Source: VMCP01 sp964408945 (GTDB taxonomy: Bacteria; Bacteroidota; Bacteroidia; NS11-12g; UBA955). From it: 64,000 bases of DNA. Positions 17,536 through 26,915 of this stretch are shown here, in pieces (position 1 is the first letter of the stretch; every line of letters begins with the position of its first letter). The notes beneath the pieces are model-generated. The model made no database searches. It was not told the DNA's origin and saw nothing but the letters and a program-made list of their open reading frames with translations. Location: NCBI GenBank assembly GCA_964408945.1, contig CAYPBJ010000008.1, positions 1 through 64,000 on the forward strand. Reading direction: 5' to 3'. The position numbers and the translations under genes are program-made.

Positions 17536-18839
17536 TTAATGTCTTTTCTTCCGATGCTATAGTAATTAAAACCGTGTTTCTTCATTGAATCTAATTCAAA
17601 TAGGTTTCTACCGTCGAAGATAACCATTTCTTTGAGTGAGGCCTTAATTTTATCAAAATCTGGGGTTCTGAATTCAGGCCATTCAGTAGCAATTACCAAG
17701 AAGTCTGCACCATGCAAGGCATCGTAAGATGAATCAGCATAGATCACTTTGTCTTGAATCGTATTTTTTACATTCAACATGGCCTCGGGGTCATAAACTT
17801 GAACCTTCGCCCCTCTGGCAACCAATTCATCAATCATTTCTAGAGCTGGAGCCTCTCTTATATCATCGGTATTTGGTTTGAATGCAAGTCCCCACATAGC
17901 AACGGTTTTACCGCTTATTGAGTCAAAATGACCATCAATTTTTGGTAAAAGCGCTTTCTTTTGGTCTGCATTAACATCTTCTACTGCTTTTAAAATTTTG
18001 AAATCGTAATTCACTTCTGATGCACTGTGAACCAATGCTTTCACATCCTTCGGAAAACAACTTCCCCCGTAACCAATACCTGGGAACAAGAAACGCTTAC
18101 CAATACGATCATCGCTACCCACACCTTTTCTCACCATGTCAACGTCAGCACCCAATAATTCACATAAGCGAGCAATCTCGTTCATGAAGGAAATTTTGGT
18201 TGCTAAGAAACTGTTAGCCGCGTATTTGGTCAACTCGGCTGAGCGAGTATCCATGTGCATTACAGGATTTCCTTGGCGAACGTAAGGAGCGTACAATTCA
18301 TCCATGACCTCAAAAGCTCGTTGGCTCGCAGCGCCAATTACTACGCGATCAGGTTTCATGAAATCATCTACTGCAACACCTTCTCGTAAAAATTCCGGAT
18401 TAGAAACCACGTCAAATTCACCCTTGTAATTAGCTGCAATAGCTGCGTGTACTCTATCTGCTGTTCCTACTGGAACCGTGCTTTTGTCTACAATGACCTT
18501 ATAATCAGTCATGATTTTACCTAAATGATCTGCAACACCTAAGACGTAACGTAGATCAGCTGATCCGTCTTCGCCTGGAGGGGTTGGAAGGGCCAAGAAA
18601 ATCACTAAACTGTCTTTGATGGCTTCTTCAAGATTGGTGGTAAATTGCAATCTACCTTCTTTAAGGTTTCTTTTGAAAAGAACTTCTAGGCCGGGCTCAA
18701 AAATGGTTATTTGTCCGTTAGAAAGTCTATCAACTTTAGATTGATCAATGTCTACACAGATTACATCGTTACCAGTTTCAGCAAAGCATGTGCCACTAAC
18801 CAATCCAACATAACCTGTTCCAACTACTGCAATTTTCAT
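17532..18839 (-). CDS. ugd: UDP-glucose 6-dehydrogenase
   Basis: This 435-residue NAD-dependent enzyme oxidises UDP-glucose to UDP-glucuronate. It shows the Rossmann motif GTGYVGLVSG at residues 7-16, the conserved VDKSTVPVGT, NPEFLREG, and the catalytic cysteine in GIGYGGSCFPKD near residue 260, then WGLAFKPNTDDIREAP. Length and motifs match Ugd/TuaD. It follows the DegT-family aminotransferase gene by 16 bases and overlaps the UDP-glucuronate decarboxylase gene, so the three form a nucleotide-sugar operon likely to feed the polysaccharide operon upstream in the window. Confidence 0.95.
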   Translation of the reverse strand: MKIAVVGTGYVGLVSGTCFAETGNDVICVDIDQSKVDRLSNGQITIFEPGLEVLFKRNLKEGRLQFTTNLEEAIKDSLVIFLALPTPPGEDGSADLRYVLGVADHLGKIMTDYKVIVDKSTVPVGTADRVHAAIAANYKGEFDVVSNPEFLREGVAVDDFMKPDRVVIGAASQRAFEVMDELYAPYVRQGNPVMHMDTRSAELTKYAANSFLATKISFMNEIARLCELLGADVDMVRKGVGSDDRIGKRFLFPGIGYGGSCFPKDVKALVHSASEVNYDFKILKAVEDVNADQKKALLPKIDGHFDSISGKTVAMWGLAFKPNTDDIREAPALEMIDELVARGAKVQVYDPEAMLNVKNTIQDKVIYADSSYDALHGADFLVIATEWPEFRTPDFDKIKASLKEMVIFDGRNLFELDSMKKHGFNYYSIGRKDIK

Positions 18840-18855
18840 ATAATTTTTGGGTGTT

Positions 18856-19971
18856 TTAAGCTTTAAAAAATGTTTTTACGTGTTCAATGATATAGTCTTG
18901 TTGCTCGTTGTCAAGTTCAGGACAAATAGGCAAACTGATTACTTTTTCTGCAAGTGCTTCAGATATTGGAAGCGATTGTCCGTTTGCGTAGGCATTTTGT
19001 TTGTGCAACGGAATGGGATAGTACACCATGGTTGGGATACCTTTGGACTCTAAATACTGTTTGAAATCCTCCCTATCTACTCCGTTTAATTTCAAGGTAT
19101 ACTGGTGAAACACATGAGAACTATCGTCTGTTAAAACAGGAGTAATTAATTGACTCAGGTTTTCAAATGCCTCATTGTATCTCTGTGCACGATTCAGACG
19201 TCTCAAATTAAATTCCTTCAAATGGGGAAGCTTTACATTTAAGATAGCTGCTTGAAGGGTATCTAGTCGAGAGTTTAGACCTATAATTTGATGATGATAT
19301 TTCTTAATTTGACCATGATTTGCGAGCATTCTCAGTGTTGTTGCCCATTCATCGTTATTGGTGAAAACTGCACCTCCATCACCATAGCAACCTAAGTTTT
19401 TACTTGGGAAAAACGATGTGGTCCCAATATCTGCTAAGCAAGATGCAAATCCTTCAATTTCATCTGAACAATATTGGGCACCTAAACTTTGAGCACCATC
19501 TTCCACCACAAACAAATTGTGTTTTCGGGCAATTTGAAGAATTTGCTTCATTGGAGCAGCACAACCGAAGAGATGTACCGGTGCAATGGCTTTGGTATTT
19601 GGAGTAATTAATGATTCTAGCGCTGTATAATCCATCAAAAAAGTGATTGGATTAACCTCAACATATACGGGTTTAATTCCGAGCAACAAGAGTACTTCAG
19701 GCAATGCGGCATATGCAAAACTAGGAATGATAACTTCATCTCCAGCTTTAAGTCCCAAAGCCATAAAAGCCAACTGAAGGGCATCTGTGCCATTGGCACA
19801 CGAAATAACATGTTTAACTCCAAGGAATTCGGCTAAATTCGATTCAAAGCTGCGAACTTCAGGACCTTGAATAAATTTGGCCTCTGTCATTGAGCCAATC
19901 ACAGCAGCATCCATATCACTTTTATAGCGAATGTATTGCGACTGCAAGTCAACCATTTGGATCGGTTTCAT
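18856..19971 (-). CDS. DegT/DnrJ/EryC1/StrS-family sugar aminotransferase
   Basis: This 371-residue PLP enzyme belongs to the family that aminates 4-keto (sometimes 3-keto) nucleotide sugars. It has the GTDALQLAFMALGLKAGDEVI start, PVHLFGCAAPM, EDGAQSLGA, and the PLP lysine in FFPSKNLGCYGDGG near residue 191. The start is the ATG at 19971 (MKPIQMVDLQSQY). An upstream TTG would add only two residues. A TAATTTTG promoter element lies ten bases before it. As first gene of an operon with Ugd and a UDP-glucuronate decarboxylase-like enzyme, it could use a keto-sugar derived from UDP-glucuronate, in the manner of ArnB, but that is inference. Confidence 0.9.
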   Translation of the reverse strand: MKPIQMVDLQSQYIRYKSDMDAAVIGSMTEAKFIQGPEVRSFESNLAEFLGVKHVISCANGTDALQLAFMALGLKAGDEVIIPSFAYAALPEVLLLLGIKPVYVEVNPITFLMDYTALESLITPNTKAIAPVHLFGCAAPMKQILQIARKHNLFVVEDGAQSLGAQYCSDEIEGFASCLADIGTTSFFPSKNLGCYGDGGAVFTNNDEWATTLRMLANHGQIKKYHHQIIGLNSRLDTLQAAILNVKLPHLKEFNLRRLNRAQRYNEAFENLSQLITPVLTDDSSHVFHQYTLKLNGVDREDFKQYLESKGIPTMVYYPIPLHKQNAYANGQSLPISEALAEKVISLPICPELDNEQQDYIIEHVKTFFKA

Positions 19972-19981
19972 AATCAATGCA

Positions 19982-19989
19982 CAAAATTA
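19982..19989 (-). promoter_or_regulatory. -7 promoter element of the nucleotide-sugar operon
   Basis: The minus strand reads TAATTTTG, an exact TAnnTTTG match ten bases before the ATG of the DegT-family gene. It would serve the aminotransferase, ugd and UDP-glucuronate decarboxylase genes. Confidence 0.5.
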
Positions 19990-20016
19990 GTGCATTATTC
20001 TGAGTGGGGAATCTAT

Positions 20017-20763
20017 TTATTTGGTGCGTTGACGAATTATTTCATAAACGACCACACCGGTAGAAACCGAAACATTCAATGAATCAACACCGCCCGCTGA
20101 CATTGGTATTTTGACCAATTGATCACACAACTTCAATACATCTGGAGATAATCCGGTTTCTTCATTTCCCATTACCAAAGCAACAGGGCCTGTAAGATCA
20201 GCTTGATAGAGTCCATCGGCCGCTTTTTCGGTTGCACCAATTATGGTTAATCCACTGTTTTTAAGTTGACGAATAGCATGATACATACTATTAGTTCTAG
20301 CAACGGGAATTTTCAAAAGCGCACCGGCAGAAGTTTTTACGGCATCAGGACCAATGGGAGCACTGCCTTGTTCCGGAACTAGGATTCCATGAATCCCTGC
20401 ACAGGAGGCAGTACGAGCAATAGCACCGAAGTTTCTTACATCGGTAATACCATCAAGTACCAAAATGAATGGATCATCGCCATGAGAAAATGCCTCGGAA
20501 ATAATGATGTCTAACGGCGTAAAATCTACAGATGATAAGGCAATTACAACCCCTTGATGGTTTCCTCTTACCAAGGTATTCAGTTTAACTGTTGGAACTT
20601 GCTTCCAAAGTATTCGTTTCTGTCTCAGAATACCCAAAATCTCAGCCAATTGCCCTTGAAGATGGCCTTCTTGGATCCAGACTTTGTCAATGGTTTTACC
20701 TGATTCTAAAGCTTCGAGTACGGGGTGTACCCCGTAGATTAGTGTATTTTGTTTTTTCTCCAT
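20017..20763 (-). CDS. rlmB: 23S rRNA (guanosine-2'-O-)-methyltransferase RlmB
   Basis: This 248-residue SPOUT-class methyltransferase modifies G2251 in the peptidyl-transferase region of 23S rRNA. The N-terminal substrate-binding domain (IYGVHPVLEAL) is followed by the knotted domain with DGITDVRNFGAIARTA, VMGNEETGLS and the SAM-binding end AGGVDSLNVSVSTGVVVYE. The start is ATG at 20763. It lies 14 bases after the stop of the large DUF2723 gene and is probably co-transcribed with it. The length is normal for the family. TrmH-type tRNA enzymes share the fold, but the N-terminal domain favours RlmB. Confidence 0.93.
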   Translation of the reverse strand: MEKKQNTLIYGVHPVLEALESGKTIDKVWIQEGHLQGQLAEILGILRQKRILWKQVPTVKLNTLVRGNHQGVVIALSSVDFTPLDIIISEAFSHGDDPFILVLDGITDVRNFGAIARTASCAGIHGILVPEQGSAPIGPDAVKTSAGALLKIPVARTNSMYHAIRQLKNSGLTIIGATEKAADGLYQADLTGPVALVMGNEETGLSPDVLKLCDQLVKIPMSAGGVDSLNVSVSTGVVVYEIIRQRTK

Positions 20764-20777
20764 AAAAGGGTGGGCAA

Positions 20778-23700
20778 TTATAAATTGCCCACTTTAGATG
20801 CTTTTTGTCTGTATTCTTTCACCCAAGCCATTTTACCACGGCTTTCTAGGTTTGTAAATACTCTTTTCAAATTTTCGCGTGAAAAATAAACTTCACGTTG
20901 AGCAAACATGGTGTTGCTGCCGTTATCAATCATATCGTTGAAGAAGGTGAAATAATCAACATTTTCTTTCACACTTAAATCAAGAACTTTCTTCGCTTCA
21001 GTTTCATCACCTAACTCCAACAAGGTCAATCCGTAATCAACTCTATACTCACGACGCATAGGCATTACTCTCTCAGGAATTTCGGTCATGATGTGCTTAA
21101 GCACTTTTTGACCTCTTTCTTTGAAGATACTTACTGAATCTTTATAGAAGTTGTAGTAATCCCAAGCAGAACCATACCCATCTTCGGGCGCAGCTGCTTT
21201 GGTTATACTCTCTGGAGCTTTATCGTATTGAGATTTTATTGACTCAATGACTCTTGCTTTATCTAAATAATATCTAGAAAGAAGCAAACCCATTTGAACT
21301 AAATCACCTGGTACGTAGGCAGCCTTATCATCAAGGAAGAAGTTTTCTTTTTCCTTCATTCCATAATATCTATACTTATTGACTAGGTTATTGTAGACTT
21401 TGAATTGATCGATTTTGTTGGGTTGTCTGCTAGATGAACCCCCTTTGATAGGAACCAAACGATAGACTAGTCCTTCTAACTGGAGATAGTCATTAAATCC
21501 TCCAAAATCAAAACCAGAAACAGAAGTAAAGTAAATTGGGCGCTTCCAACCTTGACGATTCATTTCTGAAACCAAATCATACATCACAAGATCACCTTTT
21601 GAGAGATAATCACCGCTTACATTTACTTCAATTTTATCAGCTATTTGACCTGCATGATTAGGGTGAACCACTCCTGCTTTGATAACAGCATCTTTATTGA
21701 TAGGAACGTATACTGTTCCACCTCTCCAAGATAGATTGGTAGTTTCACCTTGTGCAGATATTCTACCATCGCGCAATTCTTTGATGATGTCAGAAATTAG
21801 GCGCACCTCTTTTACTTCTCTATTAACTGGAATTCCATACTCAAAACTACCGGTTTGCAGATCTTCCTTAGTTAGTGTAAGAGGAAGTGGCGTTGATTTG
21901 TAAACAGTATCCAAAAGAACCGAACTATACCATTCTGTTGGTAATAATGACTGGTTAATAATTCTAACATCCGTTCTAATGCCTTCTACGTTTTGTGCGT
22001 ACCACAAAGGATAGGTATCATTATCGCCATTACAGAACAAAATTGCATTGGGTTCAAGTTGATTCAAGAAGTTTTTGGCCATGTCAATACCGATGTATCT
22101 GCCTGAACGATCGTGGTCATCCCAGTTTTGAGCCGCCATATTCATAGGTACCAATACTATGCTCAAGACGGTAGCAATTAAAGCGGAAGTTTTGCCTAAT
22201 TTTTTCTGAAGGATATCAGCGAGGGAAACAACCCCCAACCCTACCCAAATACAGAAAATTTGGAAAGAGCCAACAACCGCATAATCTCTTTCTCGTGGCT
22301 CATAAGGAGGCTGATTGGTATAAAGAACAATTAAAACACCCGTAAAAATGAACATGGTCATAATCAACCAAAAGTCAAATTTTTGTTTGCTCCATTGCAT
22401 TACTATGCCTAGCAAACCTAACAGCAAGGGCAAGAAAAAATATGCGTTTCTTCCTTTTTGATTTTTATAGTAATCAGGCATTGTATCTACATCACCTACT
22501 ACAAATTTATCTACAAAAGGAATTCCACTATACCAATTTCCGTCAAGTTGGGTATTGCCAGATACTGCTTGCTGATCATTGAAACGACCCACGAAATTCC
22601 ACATAAAATAGCGTAAATACATGTATCGAATCTGATAGTTGAAGAAGTAAGTTAAGTTATTTCCGAAAGTAGGAATTTGATATTTAAGCATTTGAAGTTG
22701 GCTTTGTTGCTCTTGGGTGAGTCCTTTTTGACTGCCCATCTGCTCCAATTGATCAATTTGATCTTGAACTTCTTGCATTCCGCCATAGGATCTGAAACCT
22801 CTATCATCGTTAGGTTTATTGCTTTTACCCATACGAGGGAATAGAGTGTTAAAATCATCGGGCATACCATCGCCATCTACGTCAACAGCATCATAAACGG
22901 CATCATAAATATCACCGCCTTTTTCATACTTATCTTCACCCTTGAAATAGCGTGTTCCTTTTACTTTGTAATTAGTTTGAGGCGCATTAAAATATGGACC
23001 ATATGCCAATGGGCGATCGCCATATTGTTCACGTGTAATGTATCCATAAAATTTGTAGGGATCTTCTGGATTATTCATATCAATCGCAGGATTTGCCATT
23101 GAACGAATTACCACCATAGCATAAGAAGAATATCCAAAAACAATGAAACCGATGCTCCAAAAAATGACGTTTAGATTGTGTTGGTGTCTTTCGTGAGTTC
23201 TTTTTAGCATGTAAGCAATTCCACCGAAAACCAAAATGATTGCAACTATGGCACCTGAATAAAACGGCAGTGAAAAACTATTTACAAATAGGTGATCTAA
23301 TTTTGCTAATAACCAAGGAATTCCTGGATAAATGACCTTCATCACAATACCCAAAGACAATGCTGATGCGCCCAAAGCATATATCACTCCAGTACGCGAA
23401 GCTTTGTATTTTTTAAAGTAATAAGCCAGACAAACTGTTGGAATAACCAACAAATTCAACATGTGCGTACCAAGGGCCAATCCAATCATGAAGGAAATAA
23501 ACACTATCCATCTGTCGGTGTATTTATTGTTTTCCATTTGATACCACTTCAATACCGCCCAGAAAGTTAGAGAGGTAAAGAATGAACTTAGGGCATATAC
23601 TTCTGCTTCTACAGCACTAAACCAGAAAGTATCAATGAAAGTGTTGGTCAAACCAGCAACCAAGCCAGAACCAATCATTAATAAAGCGCGATTTTCGTTG

Positions 23701-24023
23701 TTCTCGTCTACCAACTTACCAGCAAAATACACGGTAATCCAATAGGTAAACATGACAGTACCTGCTGAAGCGGTTGCAGACATCATATTGATCCAGAAAC
23801 CCACTGCTTCAGGGTTAGGAGCTAATAAAGAAAATAGTCTTCCCATCATCAGGAAGAATGGTGCACCTGGAGGGTGAACTACTTGGAGTCTGTATGCGGC
23901 AGATGCAAATTCACCGCAATCCCAAAGGCTGACAGAGGATTCAAGAGTAAGAGTGTAAACTACCAACGCAATAAGGAAGGTAATCCAACCGAAAATGATA
24001 TTTAATTTTGAAAATGAACGCAT
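20778..24023 (-). CDS. Large DUF2723 membrane protein (family GT117-like)
   Basis: This 1081-residue protein has a DUF2723 N-terminal domain (about ten TM helices, residues 10-320) with the family start DCGEFASAAYRLQVVHPPGAPFF near residue 35. That is the Asp/Glu-containing first loop typical of GT-C type lipid-linked sugar transferases. More TM helices follow in the middle (about 525-630), then a soluble C-terminal part. Such proteins are nearly universal in Bacteroidota, have been placed in glycosyltransferase family 117, and may act in protein or surface glycosylation. The link is from family knowledge. A DVDGDGMPDDF stretch near residue 380 resembles a calcium-binding loop. The start is ATG at 24023. 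Confidence 0.85.
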   Translation of the reverse strand: MRSFSKLNIIFGWITFLIALVVYTLTLESSVSLWDCGEFASAAYRLQVVHPPGAPFFLMMGRLFSLLAPNPEAVGFWINMMSATASAGTVMFTYWITVYFAGKLVDENNENRALLMIGSGLVAGLTNTFIDTFWFSAVEAEVYALSSFFTSLTFWAVLKWYQMENNKYTDRWIVFISFMIGLALGTHMLNLLVIPTVCLAYYFKKYKASRTGVIYALGASALSLGIVMKVIYPGIPWLLAKLDHLFVNSFSLPFYSGAIVAIILVFGGIAYMLKRTHERHQHNLNVIFWSIGFIVFGYSSYAMVVIRSMANPAIDMNNPEDPYKFYGYITREQYGDRPLAYGPYFNAPQTNYKVKGTRYFKGEDKYEKGGDIYDAVYDAVDVDGDGMPDDFNTLFPRMGKSNKPNDDRGFRSYGGMQEVQDQIDQLEQMGSQKGLTQEQQSQLQMLKYQIPTFGNNLTYFFNYQIRYMYLRYFMWNFVGRFNDQQAVSGNTQLDGNWYSGIPFVDKFVVGDVDTMPDYYKNQKGRNAYFFLPLLLGLLGIVMQWSKQKFDFWLIMTMFIFTGVLIVLYTNQPPYEPRERDYAVVGSFQIFCIWVGLGVVSLADILQKKLGKTSALIATVLSIVLVPMNMAAQNWDDHDRSGRYIGIDMAKNFLNQLEPNAILFCNGDNDTYPLWYAQNVEGIRTDVRIINQSLLPTEWYSSVLLDTVYKSTPLPLTLTKEDLQTGSFEYGIPVNREVKEVRLISDIIKELRDGRISAQGETTNLSWRGGTVYVPINKDAVIKAGVVHPNHAGQIADKIEVNVSGDYLSKGDLVMYDLVSEMNRQGWKRPIYFTSVSGFDFGGFNDYLQLEGLVYRLVPIKGGSSSRQPNKIDQFKVYNNLVNKYRYYGMKEKENFFLDDKAAYVPGDLVQMGLLLSRYYLDKARVIESIKSQYDKAPESITKAAAPEDGYGSAWDYYNFYKDSVSIFKERGQKVLKHIMTEIPERVMPMRREYRVDYGLTLLELGDETEAKKVLDLSVKENVDYFTFFNDMIDNGSNTMFAQREVYFSRENLKRVFTNLESRGKMAWVKEYRQKASKVGNL

Positions 24024-24071
24024 GCGTGTTTCAATGAAATTGGTTCTTAATTGGCGAAAATACGATTTTGA

Positions 24072-25610
24072 TTAGGCAATTGAAAATGAAATTTTGTTAC
24101 TCGCTGATTTGATGCGGTGAATTACTTCCTCTTTTCCAAGAAGAGCAATCATTTCCCAAATAGGCGCTCCGGTGCCTTCGCCCGAAACCGCTACTCTCAA
24201 AGGTTGAAGTAGATTACCGGCTTTAAGGCCCTTAGTTTCACAGAATTGTTTGAATGTACTTTCAAAGGTTTCTGGGGAATCTGAATCGGTTAATTTTTCA
24301 AATTCAGAAGAAAGTTCAACTAAATGAGTGTTCATATCAGCTGTCCATTTTTTCTCAATAACTTGTTTGTCGTATTCAGAGGGTGCCTCAAAAAAGTATT
24401 TACCTTGCAATATGGTGTCTTTAGCGAACTGTACTTTTTCTCTCATCATAGAGATTACACTTTCTACATATTCTTGACACACATCATATCCTAAAGAATC
24501 TACCAAAGGTTTTATCATTTCATAAACCTCAGATGTTGCTTTCATCTGAAGGTATTGTTGATTGAACCATAAGGCTTTATTTAAATCAAATTTCGCACCT
24601 GATTTACTCACTTTCTCCAAGGAGAATGCTTCAATGAGTTCATCCATGGTGAACAGCTCTTGATTGTTGCTCGGGTGCCATCCAAGAAGGGCTAGCATAT
24701 TGGCAACTGCCTCTGGGAAATAGCCTGATTCTTTGTAACCTGAACTTTTCTCACCCGTTTTATCATCTTCCCAATTCAGCGGGAACACTGGAAATCCAAG
24801 TCTATCACCGTCCCGTTTGCTGAGTTTTCCATTTCCTTCTGGCTTCAAAAGCAAGGGTAAATGGGCAAATTGAGGCATAACGTCTTCCCATCCCAAGAAA
24901 CGATAAAGCATAACGTGCAATGGCGCACTTGGCAGCCATTCCTCGCCTCTGATGACATGAGAAATGCCCATCAAATAATCATCAACAACGTTTGCTAAAT
25001 GGTAGGTGGGCATCCCATCACCTTTGAGTAGCACTTTATCATCCATTTGAGTAGTGCTAACCACAACCCATCCTCTTATCACATCGTGAAAACGCACTTC
25101 TTCCTTTCGGGGCAACTTTATGCGAATTACATAGTCGTCACCGCGGTCAATTCTCAATTTTACTTCTTCCGCGGAAAGAGTCAATGAATTTTTCATACTC
25201 ATACGACTGACTGAATCGTAAGCTGCTTGCATTTTGCTTGCTTCCAAGCGTTTGCGCATCTCATCAAGTTCATCAGAAGTGTCAAAAGCATAGTAGGCCA
25301 GTCCTTTCTCTATCAATCCCTCAGCATACTGACGATACATGGGCTTACGCTCGCTTTGTCTGTAGGGCGCATGCGGACCACCTTGATCTATGCCTTCTTG
25401 AATCTCAATACCTACCCATTCTAGGCTTTTTTTGATGTATTCCTCAGCTCCGGGTACAAAACGGGTTTGATCGGTATCTTCAAGACGAAGAATCATTGTA
25501 CCGTTGTGCTTTTTAGCAAACAAATAATTATACAATGCGGTTCTCACTCCGCCAATATGCAAAGGCCCTGTTGGACTGGGTGCAAATCTAACTCTTACCG
25601 GTCTGTCCAT
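24072..25610 (-). CDS. gltX: Glutamyl-tRNA synthetase
   Basis: This 512-residue class I aminoacyl-tRNA synthetase charges tRNA-Glu. The HIGH motif is in APSPTGPLHIGG near residue 18, and the KMSKS-equivalent is in GKLSKRDGD near residue 265. The anticodon-binding domain fills the C-terminal third (VSGEGTGAPIWEMIALLG). Length fits bacterial GltX. The start is ATG at 25610, overlapping the yqeY-like stop by one base (TAATG), so the two genes form one transcription and translation unit. Confidence 0.96.
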   Translation of the reverse strand: MDRPVRVRFAPSPTGPLHIGGVRTALYNYLFAKKHNGTMILRLEDTDQTRFVPGAEEYIKKSLEWVGIEIQEGIDQGGPHAPYRQSERKPMYRQYAEGLIEKGLAYYAFDTSDELDEMRKRLEASKMQAAYDSVSRMSMKNSLTLSAEEVKLRIDRGDDYVIRIKLPRKEEVRFHDVIRGWVVVSTTQMDDKVLLKGDGMPTYHLANVVDDYLMGISHVIRGEEWLPSAPLHVMLYRFLGWEDVMPQFAHLPLLLKPEGNGKLSKRDGDRLGFPVFPLNWEDDKTGEKSSGYKESGYFPEAVANMLALLGWHPSNNQELFTMDELIEAFSLEKVSKSGAKFDLNKALWFNQQYLQMKATSEVYEMIKPLVDSLGYDVCQEYVESVISMMREKVQFAKDTILQGKYFFEAPSEYDKQVIEKKWTADMNTHLVELSSEFEKLTDSDSPETFESTFKQFCETKGLKAGNLLQPLRVAVSGEGTGAPIWEMIALLGKEEVIHRIKSASNKISFSIA

Positions 25611-26056
25611 TATTTTAACAACTCTTTTACCAAGTTCGAAATCAATTTACCGTCTGCTTGTGACCCCAATTCTTTCATTGCCAAAGGCATGATTTTACCC
25701 ATAGCTGCAGGACCAGAAACGCCCTGTTGAGTGATAATTTCTTGAATTTTTGCTTTAACGGTGGCTTCATCAAGCTGCGCAGGAAGATATTCTTCTATAT
25801 ATTTTAACTCAACTCTTTCAATTTGAGCTAAGTCTTCTCTGTTTTGTTGTTCATAAATCTCTAAAGAATCTTTTCTCTGTTTGGCAAGCTTCTGCAAAGA
25901 TTTTAGGTACATGTCTTCTGTAACCTCGGTCACACCTTCAGCAGTTTGGAGCAATAAAAAGGCACTCTTGATGCCACGTAAGGCTCTTAAGCGATCAGTA
26001 TCTTTGGCCTTCATGGCCTCTTTGATTCCTTCGTTGATTTTCTCTGCGAGATTCAT
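25610..26056 (-). CDS. GatB/YqeY domain protein
   Basis: This 148-residue protein is the stand-alone YqeY family, an all-helical domain similar to the tail of amidotransferase subunit GatB that contacts tRNA. Its exact role is not settled. Visible family features are LRALRGIKSAFLLLQTAEG, RKDSLEIYEQQNREDLA, EEYLPAQLDE and GPAAMGKIMPLAM. The chosen start is ATG at 26056 (MNLAEKINEGI). A longer reading from further upstream would run through the -7 promoter element TATCTTTG, which ends four bases before this ATG. It is coupled to gltX, a common neighbour arrangement in Bacteroidota. Confidence 0.9.
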   Translation of the reverse strand: MNLAEKINEGIKEAMKAKDTDRLRALRGIKSAFLLLQTAEGVTEVTEDMYLKSLQKLAKQRKDSLEIYEQQNREDLAQIERVELKYIEEYLPAQLDEATVKAKIQEIITQQGVSGPAAMGKIMPLAMKELGSQADGKLISNLVKELLK

Positions 26057-26060
26057 ACCG

Positions 26061-26068
26061 CAAAGATA
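26061..26068 (-). promoter_or_regulatory. -7 promoter element of the yqeY-gltX unit
   Basis: The minus strand reads TATCTTTG, an exact TAnnTTTG match four bases before the ATG at 26056. It excludes the upstream alternative start and predicts a leaderless mRNA. Confidence 0.6.
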
Positions 26069-26082
26069 CAACGCATTGCCCT

Positions 26083-26910
26083 TTAAATTAAATAGATCGC
26101 AAGTGCTAACGAAATCTTTCCTTCAGATATAAATTGACTTGCTGTTTGATCTCGAGATTCAACCTTCATTAACTTTGCTTCTTCTATTGTTTCTGGGGAT
26201 GGCCATTCGGCTAAAGCAGCCATTTTACCCACTTCGTTCGCGGTCAAAGTCTTGCTATTTTTAACGATTTCTGGAAGTTTATCAAAACCAACGGTGGGTG
26301 ACATGGGTTGACCTAATTGAAATAAATCTGAATACGTATACCAACTTCCACCCAATCTACCCACTAAATCTATCTTATGTTGATCTATTTTACCCTCCTC
26401 ATTGAGGACATCTTCATTGATATGTAATCTCAGAACCTTGCAGATCACCATATTCCCAGCTCCTCCGCCTTGTCCGAAGTGCTTCACTTCTATTACTTCA
26501 CATTCAATTTGAACCGGACTTTCAGCCACTCTTAATGGTGCAATCAAGTCTGATTCTAGGGCTGTAAAACCAGCTTTCTCAAATTCACTGATACCCTTTT
26601 CCCAAGGCGCCGCTGCTACGTTCATTTTCTCAACAATAGAATTCGAAACCACATTAATCACCACTTGAGGAACTTCCAATACATTTAAAAGGGTGTCTTT
26701 GGGAGCTCCAGTTCGCCCACTATTATTGGGTGCGAAGGCCAAAATAGGAGGATTGGCACTGAACACATTGAAAAAACTGAAAGGAGCCAAATTTGGTTTA
26801 CCGTCTTTGCTAATGGTAGAAGCAAAACAAATGGGGCGAGGGCCAACACTTCCAATTAAAAATTGGTGCAGTTGTGGTATTGGCGTTTCAGATGGATTAA
26901 TAACTAGCAT
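26083..26910 (-). CDS. Flavin reductase-like, FMN-binding split-barrel protein
   Basis: This 275-residue protein belongs to the flavin reductase-like (DIM6/NTAB) family. The FMN-binding split barrel covers about residues 10-200, with GSVGPRPICFASTISKDGKPNLAPFS near the start, and AFAPNNSGRTGAPKDTLLNV and EVIEVKHFGQGGGAGN further on. A short extra C-terminal segment (about 200-275) is helical. It probably binds FMN and may use NAD(P)H, but the substrate is unknown. It lies six bases after ribBA on the same strand, so flavin synthesis and a flavin-using protein share a transcript. The start is ATG at 26910. Confidence 0.85.
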   Translation of the reverse strand: MLVINPSETPIPQLHQFLIGSVGPRPICFASTISKDGKPNLAPFSFFNVFSANPPILAFAPNNSGRTGAPKDTLLNVLEVPQVVINVVSNSIVEKMNVAAAPWEKGISEFEKAGFTALESDLIAPLRVAESPVQIECEVIEVKHFGQGGGAGNMVICKVLRLHINEDVLNEEGKIDQHKIDLVGRLGGSWYTYSDLFQLGQPMSPTVGFDKLPEIVKNSKTLTANEVGKMAALAEWPSPETIEEAKLMKVESRDQTASQFISEGKISLALAIYLI

Positions 26911-26915
26911 TTTGA

